64,000 nucleotides of DNA from Azoarcus sp. L1K30 (GTDB lineage: Bacteria > Pseudomonadota > Gammaproteobacteria > Burkholderiales > Rhodocyclaceae): NCBI RefSeq assembly GCF_018122735.1, contig NZ_JAGRRD010000001.1, positions 34,706 to 98,705 of the forward strand, given 5' to 3'. Within the stretch, counting starts at the first letter, position 1. Each line of letters opens with the position of its first letter. Position numbers and translations under genes: made by a program. Below, one piece after another: positions 57,926 to 64,000 of the stretch. The notes beneath the pieces are model-generated. The model was not told the origin of the DNA. It saw only the letters and a list, made by a program, of their open reading frames with translations, and did no database searches.

Positions 57926-57952
57926 TCAAGTTTTCGCGCGTCCGGACGTTAC
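57926..57952 (+). promoter_or_regulatory. Sigma-28 promoter of motAB-cheRB
   Basis: TCAAGTTT, 11 bases, GACGTTAC. Seven of eight -35 bases match; the -10 variant is the same as at flagellin 1. It lies 48 bases before motA, after the flhDC terminator. Confidence 0.82.
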
Positions 57953-57999
57953 AATTTTGCAAGTCCGAACGAACAACCGCCCTTTGCCTGGAGTGAGCA

Positions 58000-58854
58000 G
58001 TGTTTCTCATCATTGGCTACGTCATCATTCTCGCTGCGTCGGTGGGTACCTACGCGGTGCACGGCAGCCTGCTTGCGTTGTGGGTTCCGCTCGAGTACAT
58101 GGCCATTTTCGGCCTGATGATCGGTGGTTTCGTGGCGGGGAACGGGCCCAAGGCGCTCAAGGCGACACTCGGTTCACTCAGCCTGGCGGTCAAGGGGTCG
58201 AAATACAATCGTGCGCTCTACGTTGATCTGCTGGCCATGATGTTCGAGATCCTTGCCAAGGTGCGCAAGGAAGGTCTGATGTCGATCGAGAACGACATTG
58301 AGAATCCGGACTCGAGTCCGATCTTCTCCAAATACCCGAGCGTGACTTCCGACCATCATGTGGTCGAGTTCCTGTGTGATTACCTGCGCATGATGGTAGG
58401 CGGCAACCTCAATGCGTTCGAGATCGAGAACCTGATGGACATGGAGATCGAAACCCACCACCAGGAGGCGCACCAGGCGCCGCACATCGTGTCGAAGGTC
58501 GCCGATTCGGTGCCGGCTTTCGGTATCGTGGTTGCGGTGATGGGCGTGGTGAACGTGATGGGCTCGGTCGGAGAGCCCCCTGCCGTGTTGGGCAAGATGA
58601 TCGGCGGCGCGCTCGTGGGCACCTTTCTCGGTATTCTGGTGTCCTACGGTTTCGTGGCGCCGATCGCGAGCCAGCTCGAACAGAAGGTCGAGGAAGGCGG
58701 AAAGATCTATCAGGTCATGAAGGTCGTGCTGCTGTCGAGCATGAACGGCTATGCGCCCCAGGTTGCGGTGGAGTTCGGACGCAAGGTGCTGTACTCGACC
58801 GATCGCCCGACCTTCCTGGAACTCGAAGAAGAAATCAAGAGTCGCAAGGGCTGA
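58000..58854 (+). CDS. motA: Flagellar motor stator protein MotA
   Basis: 284 residues; starts FLIIGYVIILAASVGTYAVHG, has four membrane segments and the cytoplasmic torque loop (LAKVRKEGLMSIENDIENP). VADSVPAFGIVVAVMGVVN contains the conserved prolines. Forms the proton channel with MotB. GTG start at 58000. First gene after the sigma-28 promoter. Confidence 0.96.
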   Translation: MFLIIGYVIILAASVGTYAVHGSLLALWVPLEYMAIFGLMIGGFVAGNGPKALKATLGSLSLAVKGSKYNRALYVDLLAMMFEILAKVRKEGLMSIENDIENPDSSPIFSKYPSVTSDHHVVEFLCDYLRMMVGGNLNAFEIENLMDMEIETHHQEAHQAPHIVSKVADSVPAFGIVVAVMGVVNVMGSVGEPPAVLGKMIGGALVGTFLGILVSYGFVAPIASQLEQKVEEGGKIYQVMKVVLLSSMNGYAPQVAVEFGRKVLYSTDRPTFLELEEEIKSRKG

Positions 58855-58927
58855 TGCGGGGCATGCACGGAATGCGCAGCGAGTCGTTGATTCATGTCCG
58901 GATTGCCGCGCTGGTGGGGGTTGAGTC

Positions 58928-59947
58928 GTGAGCGACGAGAGTCAGCAGCCAATCATCGTCAAGCGCATCAAGAAGGGCGGCGGTGGCGCGCATGGTGGCG
59001 CCTGGAAGATTGCCTACGCCGACTTCGTGACGGCGATGATGGCCTTCTTTTTGCTGATGTGGCTGCTGGGCTCGACCGCGCAAGGCGATCTCGAGGGCAT
59101 CGCGGACCATTTCCAGAATCCGCTCAAGCTGGCGATGGCCGGGGGTGAGGGGTCGGGCGACAGTTCCAGCATTATCAAGGGCGGGGGCGAAGACCTGTCG
59201 CGCAAGGTCGGGCAGGTCAAGCGTGGCGATACCCCGAGCACCCGGGCGATCAACGTCGATGCTGCGAATTCCCATATTCCGGCACCTGACGGTGACCGCG
59301 ATGGCGAAGAGCTTGCTCTGCGCCAGGAACGCTCGCGGCTGTTGGATCTCAAGGGACGGATCGAGGCCATCATAGAGGCGAACCCGGAGCTGCGTCCGTT
59401 CAAGAATCAGATCCTCATGGATATCACCAGTGAAGGGCTGCGAATACAGATCGTCGATGAGCAGAACCGGCCGATGTTCACCTCGGCCAGTGCCGAGCTG
59501 CAGCCATACACCCGCGACCTGCTGCGCTCGATCGGGCGCGCGCTCAACGATGTGGAGAATCGCATCAGTCTCTCCGGCCATACCGACGCCTCGCGCTATG
59601 CGGGTGGGGATCGAGGCTTTTCCAACTGGGAGTTGTCAAGCAATCGGGCCAATGCCTCGCGGCGCGAGTTGGTTGCCGGCGGGCTGGCGGTGGCGAAGGT
59701 GGTGCGCGTGGTCGGGCTGGCCGATACTATTCCGCTCAATGCCAGCGACCCGCTCGATCCCATCAATCGTCGTATCAGTATCATCGTGCTCAACAAGCGC
59801 ACCGAGGAGAGTATCCGCGGTGAGGGGGGGAATCTCGATGTCAATGCGAGCACACCGCTGGATGTGCCTGCCCTCTCTCGTGGCATTTCGGCAGGGGAGG
59901 CGCCGCGAAGCATCGTGCCGCAGATTGCGCCTTCATTGCGACGGTGA
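58928..59947 (+). CDS. motB: Flagellar motor stator protein MotB
   Basis: 339 residues. One membrane helix beginning AYADFVTAMMAFFLLMWLL with the proton-carrying Asp at residue 32, a plug/linker rich in Gly/Ser, and an OmpA-like peptidoglycan-binding domain (about 185-305; LSGHTDASRYAGGDRGFSNWELSSNRANASRREL). GTG start at 58928, 73 bases after motA. The ~30 residues after the OmpA domain look unstructured. Confidence 0.95.
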   Translation: MSDESQQPIIVKRIKKGGGGAHGGAWKIAYADFVTAMMAFFLLMWLLGSTAQGDLEGIADHFQNPLKLAMAGGEGSGDSSSIIKGGGEDLSRKVGQVKRGDTPSTRAINVDAANSHIPAPDGDRDGEELALRQERSRLLDLKGRIEAIIEANPELRPFKNQILMDITSEGLRIQIVDEQNRPMFTSASAELQPYTRDLLRSIGRALNDVENRISLSGHTDASRYAGGDRGFSNWELSSNRANASRRELVAGGLAVAKVVRVVGLADTIPLNASDPLDPINRRISIIVLNKRTEESIRGEGGNLDVNASTPLDVPALSRGISAGEAPRSIVPQIAPSLRR

Positions 59948-60004
59948 TGCGATGCAGACGAGTGTGCCGGGGCGTTGGACTGTGAGCGGGGCATTGGGGC
60001 GAAA

Positions 60005-60949
60005 ATGACCGACTCCAAGCTCCCGCGTCGCACATTTTCCGCCGCCGGCACGACTGCCCAGGCGCAGGTTCGTCAATTGTCGGCAACCGTTGCCGCCACG
60101 CCTTTTGCCCTGTCCGGCCGCGCCGAGCAGCGTGAGTTCGAAATGAGCGCGACGGACTTTGATCGTATCCGCGCGCTGATTTCCCGGTTCGCGGGGATCG
60201 TCCTTTCGCCGGCGAAACAGGACATGGTCTACAACCGGCTCGCCGGGCGTTTGAGGCAGGTCGGTGACCGTAATTTCTCACAGTATCTCGATCGCCTGGA
60301 ACGGGACCGCAACGAGCAGGAGCGCTTCGTCAATGCACTGACGACGAACCTCACGTCGTTCTTTCGTGAAGCCCATCATTTCGAAATCCTGGCGGACCAG
60401 TTTCGCAATATCAGGGAGGTCCGGACCATACGCGTCTGGTGCTGTGCGGCGTCGACGGGCGAAGAGCCCTATTCGCTGGCAATGACGGCATGCGAGGCAT
60501 TCAAGAGCTTGACGCCGCCGGTGCAGATTGTTGCCAGCGATATAGATACGGCCGTTCTGGCGCAGGGCGAGGCCGGCGTCTACCGCCCGGACAGGCTCGA
60601 GGCCCTCAGTGCCGAGCGGCGCAGACAGTTCATGGTGACAGACGGTCGCGCGCAGGACGGGGCGATGACGGTTCGTCCCGAATTGCGTCGACTGATCAGC
60701 TTTCGCCGCATCAACCTGATGGACAGTACTTGGCCGGTGAGTGGCCCGCTTGATGCCATTTTCTGCCGCAACGTGATGATTTATTTCGATAAACAGACTC
60801 AATATGCCATTCTCAGGCGCTTCGCGCCGCTCCTGCGCCCGGACGGACAGCTGTTCGCCGGCCATTCCGAGAGCTTCGCGCACGCCAGCGACATCCTGCG
60901 CTCGCGCGGCCGCACGGTCTACGTGCGACTCGATTCGCCGTTGAGCTGA
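60005..60949 (+). CDS. cheR: Chemoreceptor methyltransferase CheR
   Basis: 314 residues from ATG 60005. Residues 1-45 are a non-conserved extension; the CheR N domain starts near FDRIRALISRFAGIVLSPAKQDMVYNRLAGRLR, then the methyltransferase with NLTSFFREAHHFEIL, IRVWCCAASTGEEPYSLAM, IVASDIDTAVL and IFCRNVMIYFD. Methylates receptor glutamates. In the motAB-cheRB unit. Confidence 0.95.
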   Translation: MTDSKLPRRTFSAAGTTAQAQVRQLSATVAATPFALSGRAEQREFEMSATDFDRIRALISRFAGIVLSPAKQDMVYNRLAGRLRQVGDRNFSQYLDRLERDRNEQERFVNALTTNLTSFFREAHHFEILADQFRNIREVRTIRVWCCAASTGEEPYSLAMTACEAFKSLTPPVQIVASDIDTAVLAQGEAGVYRPDRLEALSAERRRQFMVTDGRAQDGAMTVRPELRRLISFRRINLMDSTWPVSGPLDAIFCRNVMIYFDKQTQYAILRRFAPLLRPDGQLFAGHSESFAHASDILRSRGRTVYVRLDSPLS

Positions 60950-60958
60950 GGCCTGCAC

Positions 60959-61567
60959 ATGGTTCTGCCGCCAGCGGCAACGCCCACGACTCCTCACATC
61001 TTCATCGGCGCGTCGACTGGCGGGACGGAGGCGATACGGGAGGTTCTGATCGGGTTGCCCGCGAACACCCCGGCGGTGCTGATCGTGCAGCATATGCCGG
61101 AGATGTTTACCGCTTCATTCGCCCGCAGGCTCGACGATATCTGCCCGATGCGCGTGAAGGAAGCGAAGCACGACGAGCCGGTGGAGGCGGGGACCGCCTA
61201 TATTGCGCCGGGGCATTCGCATCTGCGCATCCGTCGGGGCATCAAGGGATATCGTTGCGAGCTGTCGGGGGAGGGGCCGGTCAACCGGCACCGCCCCTCG
61301 GTCGATGTGCTGTTTCGCTCCGCTGCGGCTGAACTCGGCGCTGCGGCTATCGGCGTGTTGCTGACGGGCATGGGCAGGGACGGCGCGACGGGACTGCTCG
61401 AGATGATGCGTGCGGGGGCGTGGACCATCGCGCAGGATGAAGCGTCTTGCGTGGTCTACGGCATGCCGCGGGAGGCTGCGTTGATCGGCGCCGCGCGCGA
61501 GGTGGCGCCCTTGTCGCAGGTGTCCGCGCGTATCCGGGCACGTTTGCTGATGCCGGCGGGGCGCTGA
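60959..61567 (+). CDS. Receiver-less CheB methylesterase
   Basis: 202 residues covering only the catalytic domain: [16 protein letters not shown] (Ser), [16 protein letters not shown] (His), and [16 protein letters not shown] (Asp). No N-terminal receiver domain exists and 60950-60958 leaves no room for one. CheB is normally activated by phosphorylation of that receiver; this protein should be constitutively active or controlled otherwise. The order motAB-cheR-cheB is retained. If a full CheB exists elsewhere, this is a second esterase. Confidence 0.9.
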   Translation: MVLPPAATPTTPHIFIGASTGGTEAIREVLIGLPANTPAVLIVQHMPEMFTASFARRLDDICPMRVKEAKHDEPVEAGTAYIAPGHSHLRIRRGIKGYRCELSGEGPVNRHRPSVDVLFRSAAAELGAAAIGVLLTGMGRDGATGLLEMMRAGAWTIAQDEASCVVYGMPREAALIGAAREVAPLSQVSARIRARLLMPAGR

Positions 61568-61623
61568 CGAAGCGCCTTTGCCCGGTGTTGCGATCGGTTA
61601 TCGGCATTCGCCGCTGATGGCGC

Positions 61624-61651
61624 TAAAGTAGTCGCTGTCCCGCGCCGATAC
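61624..61651 (+). promoter_or_regulatory. Candidate sigma-28 promoter before the C-terminal-sensor chemoreceptor
   Basis: TAAAGTAG, 12 bases, GCCGATAC. Both halves are good but the spacer is one base longer than usual. It lies 78 bases before the ATG. Confidence 0.55.
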
Positions 61652-61729
61652 ATCAGGGCATGGAGTGCGGCCGGCGCGATAGCCGGACCGGCGGAGTGCA
61701 AGCGACGCTGATCGCGACGGGAGAGGAAA

Positions 61730-63406
61730 ATGAAGATCTGGTGGGTTTGTCTGATCCTGGGGGCAGTGGCCGGTCTGGGTGGAAGCGCCATCGAGGTGTT
61801 CGGTAGCGGAGCGACTTGGGTGATCGTTGCTGGACACGCGGGAGTTGGATTCGCCGTCGCGGCGCTGGCATGGTGGACGTTGCGCAGCAGTTTTGGCGCG
61901 CAGCTGGATCAATTTACCGCCGTGCTGAAGAAGACCTACGAGGACGGCGACCTGTCTCGCCGCGCGGCGCTTGTTCAAGGCCCGGCGGCCGAATGCGTCG
62001 GGCACTACAACAGGCTCATTGCGAGCTTCCAGGGTATCGTCGGTAAGGTGATCTACGACGCGCAACGGGTCGCGGAGAAGGCCGACCTGCTTTCCGGGCA
62101 TGCCAGCGGCGTGGCGGAAGGATCGACTGCACAGCGCGTGGCGTCGGAGCAGATGGTGCGTGCAATCGAGGAGATGACGGCCGGTGTGAACGCGATTGCG
62201 GGACATGCGACGCAAACGGCGCAGAATGCCCAGGAGGCGCGTGAACTGTCGCTCAAAGGGGTGCAGGTGGTGTCGGAAGCCTCGCTCGAGATCGACAAGA
62301 TCGCGCTGTCGGTGGAGAAGTCCGCGAGCGTGATTTCGGCGCTGGGCGAGCGTTCGCAGGCGATCAGTGGCATCGTCAAGGTGATTCGCGAGATTGCCGA
62401 TCAGACCAACCTGCTTGCGCTCAACGCAGCGATCGAGGCCGCGCGGGCCGGCGAGCAGGGGCGAGGCTTCGCCGTCGTGGCGGATGAAGTGCGCAAGCTC
62501 GCCGAGCGCACGTCGTCGGCGACCAGCGAAATCAGCGCGGTGATTTCGGCCATACAGGACGAAACCAGCGCAGCGATCGTATCGATTCGCGACGGGAGCG
62601 CGCAGGCGCATGCGGGCGCGAGCCTGGCGCGGGAGGCGGCGACTTCGCTCGAGCAGATCAATCGTGGCGCGCAGCAGACCATGGAGCGCATCGACGAGAT
62701 CGCGGTGTCGATCGCCCAGCAAAGTCGCGAGGCCGACAGCGTGGTGAGCAATGTGCGCCAGATCATGGACATGGTCGAGCGCAATGCAGACGGCGCGGCT
62801 CAGACGCTGGGCGAAGCACGCGAACTGGACAGTCTGGCGGTCAACCTGCATGAGATCAGCAACGTCTTCCGTCTGGGCGCCGATGGTGAGCGTGCAATGG
62901 ATACGCACAAGCGGATGCCGGAAGTCGTGCGTCAGGCCGCGCGCGACATGGGGTGCCTGATGGAAGAAGCGGTTGCTTCGGGGCAGATCTCGATGGAAGC
63001 GCTTTTTGACCCGTCGTTGCAGCCGATCCCGAATACGCGCCCGCAAAAATTCAATGCGCGATTCGACAGCTTTACCGACAAAGTCTTTCCACGTGTCCAG
63101 GAGGCGGTGTTACAGCGCAACAGCGGCGTCGTGTACGCGATCGGCTGCGATCGCCGTGGCTACGTGCCCACGCACAATGCTCGATTCTCGCAAGCGCTGA
63201 GCGGTGACTACGACAAGGATTTCGTTGGCAACCGAACGAAGCGCGTGTTCGACGATCCGGTCGGAAAGCGCTGCGGGGCGCATGAACTGCAGTTCCTTAT
63301 CCAGACCTATCGGCGTGACACGGGGGAAATCATGCATGACATCTCGGCGCCGATTTACGTGAATGGGCGTCACTGGGGTGGATTCCGCATGGGCTACCAG
63401 GCTTGA
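61730..63406 (+). CDS. Methyl-accepting chemotaxis protein with C-terminal sensor-like domain
   Basis: 558 residues. Two close membrane segments (about 2-20 and 29-48) with a very short outside loop, then the signalling domain (about 100-390, tip [23 protein letters not shown]). After it comes an extra region (about 395-558): a helical stretch, then [38 protein letters not shown] and a C-terminal [22 protein letters not shown], which reads like a Cache/PAS-type sensor fold. Sensing would thus be in the cytoplasm and downstream of the signalling tip, an inverted order. GGGAGAGG precedes the ATG. Confidence 0.88.
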   Translation: MKIWWVCLILGAVAGLGGSAIEVFGSGATWVIVAGHAGVGFAVAALAWWTLRSSFGAQLDQFTAVLKKTYEDGDLSRRAALVQGPAAECVGHYNRLIASFQGIVGKVIYDAQRVAEKADLLSGHASGVAEGSTAQRVASEQMVRAIEEMTAGVNAIAGHATQTAQNAQEARELSLKGVQVVSEASLEIDKIALSVEKSASVISALGERSQAISGIVKVIREIADQTNLLALNAAIEAARAGEQGRGFAVVADEVRKLAERTSSATSEISAVISAIQDETSAAIVSIRDGSAQAHAGASLAREAATSLEQINRGAQQTMERIDEIAVSIAQQSREADSVVSNVRQIMDMVERNADGAAQTLGEARELDSLAVNLHEISNVFRLGADGERAMDTHKRMPEVVRQAARDMGCLMEEAVASGQISMEALFDPSLQPIPNTRPQKFNARFDSFTDKVFPRVQEAVLQRNSGVVYAIGCDRRGYVPTHNARFSQALSGDYDKDFVGNRTKRVFDDPVGKRCGAHELQFLIQTYRRDTGEIMHDISAPIYVNGRHWGGFRMGYQA

Positions 63407-63538
63407 GGCAGAGGTGGAAGATGAAGGAAAGAACAATTCGCATCAGTTCCTCAAGTCAGGCGGCCACGTGTCGTTACAATAGTAGTGTATTGCCGATCGT
63501 GCCGATCGTGCAGATTGCCGTAGCCCGCGGAGAATGAA

Positions 63539-64000
63539 ATGTCGGACTTACTGAAGAATATCGATGCCCGCACGCGTCTCGCGGGGACAAACAAGCTGGA
63601 GATTCTCCTGTTTACGCTCGGGACGGATCAGCGCACCGGAAAGCGCGAGACCTTTGGCATCAATGTGTTCAAGGTTCGAGAGGTGATGCGCACGCCAAAG
63701 ATCACCGCTGCGCCGGAGATGCCCGATACCGTCGAGGGCATGGTCAGCTTGCGCGGCGTGCTCGTTCCGGTGGTCGACCTGGCGCGCTACGTTGCGGTGG
63801 CTGCGGACACGCCGCGGGACATCATGATCGTGACCGAATACAACGGCCATACGCAGGGTTTCCTGGTCGAGGCAGTCGATACCATCCTGCGTCTGGACTG
63901 GTCGCAGATGCGCGTTCCGCCCGACATGCTGACCGCGAACATGGGCGGCCTGGTGACTGCGGTGACCGAGCTGCCGGACGGCAGGTTGGTGATGTTGCTT
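63539..64000 (+). CDS. cheV: Chemotaxis coupling protein CheV (5' part)
   Basis: Open to the window edge; 154 residues visible. Starts MSDLLKNIDARTRLAGTNKLE, the CheV-type opening (LL-x-D-x-RT-x-L-x-G-x-N-x-LE), followed by a CheW domain: FGINVFKVREVMRTPKI, GMVSLRGVLVPVVDLARY and GFLVEAVDTILRLDWSQM. A receiver domain is expected beyond the window. GGAG lies before the ATG. Could be CheW if it ends soon; the opening favours CheV. Confidence 0.85.
   Translation, partial: MSDLLKNIDARTRLAGTNKLEILLFTLGTDQRTGKRETFGINVFKVREVMRTPKITAAPEMPDTVEGMVSLRGVLVPVVDLARYVAVAADTPRDIMIVTEYNGHTQGFLVEAVDTILRLDWSQMRVPPDMLTANMGGLVTAVTELPDGRLVMLL

Noticed and set aside
63500-63522. Repeated GCCGATCGT before cheV as sigma-28 boxes
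   Set aside because: The GCCGAT core is present twice, but no TAAA-type half lies 15-16 bases upstream of either.

Overview
The window reads as a chromosomal segment of a GC-rich, motile betaproteobacterium. FlhD/FlhC, paired flagellins, a FliD-FliS-FliT-FlaG set and a molybdenum hydroxylase purine pathway would suit a member of the Azoarcus/Thauera/Aromatoleum group (Rhodocyclales). That placement is inferred from gene content and style; no rRNA is present to test it. No tRNA, rRNA, CRISPR array or intact insertion sequence was recognised.

Layout. 1-160: palindromic CCTT/AAGG repeats. 324-5348: nucleotide-sugar genes rmlBDAC (dTDP-L-rhamnose) and manC (GDP-mannose). 5606-7734: a sigma-28-driven pair, a stand-alone Aer-type PAS protein and a membrane chemoreceptor with a C-terminal CZB zinc domain, arranged like a bipartite energy-taxis receptor. 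7740-11988 (minus): guanine deaminase, a chemoreceptor and a BMP-family (purine nucleoside type) binding protein. 12052-16894 (minus): fliFGHI. 17040-20150 (plus): the two-component pair fleS-fleR and fliE. 20220-29671 (minus): two tandem PilZ/YcgR flagellar brakes, an orphan FlhB C-terminal domain, fliK-like, fliT, fliS, fliD, flaG and two near-identical flagellin genes. 29952-44509 (minus): a nine-gene surface-glycan operon holding a 1544-residue multi-domain glycosyltransferase, two TPR/methyltransferase proteins (one fused to a GT2 domain), WbqC, two DegT aminotransferases, two sulfotransferase-like proteins and another methyltransferase. 44769-53246 (minus): two permeases and the ATPase of a BMP-type ABC importer, then xdhC, xdhB and xdhA. 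53379-54676: HNH nuclease and zinc-ribbon Nudix hydrolase. 54859-64000 (plus): HDOD-REC-GGDEF protein, flhDC, motAB, cheR, a receiver-less cheB, a chemoreceptor with a C-terminal sensor-like domain, and the start of cheV.

How it fits together. Control of motility appears layered: FlhDC is present, but fliF, fliE, ycgR1 and flagellin 2 carry clear sigma-54 (-24/-12) elements beside fleSR, while flagellin 1, motA and the PAS/chemoreceptor pair carry sigma-28 (FliA) elements. A 15-bp dyad of the form CGGCA-N5-TGCCG recurs at fliF/fleS, upstream of fliE and upstream of flagellin 2, and is a good candidate for the FleR binding site. The glycan operon lies directly upstream of the flagellins on the same strand, and rmlBDAC can supply 6-deoxy-4-keto sugars, so flagellin glycosylation with amino-, methyl- and possibly sulfate-modified sugars is the leading hypothesis. 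The purine genes lie on the same strand on both sides of the 12-44.5 kb block: importer permeases/ATPase and xdhABC on one side, binding protein and guanine deaminase on the other. This suggests that the flagellin/glycan block was inserted into, or rearranged within, a purine-utilisation cluster.
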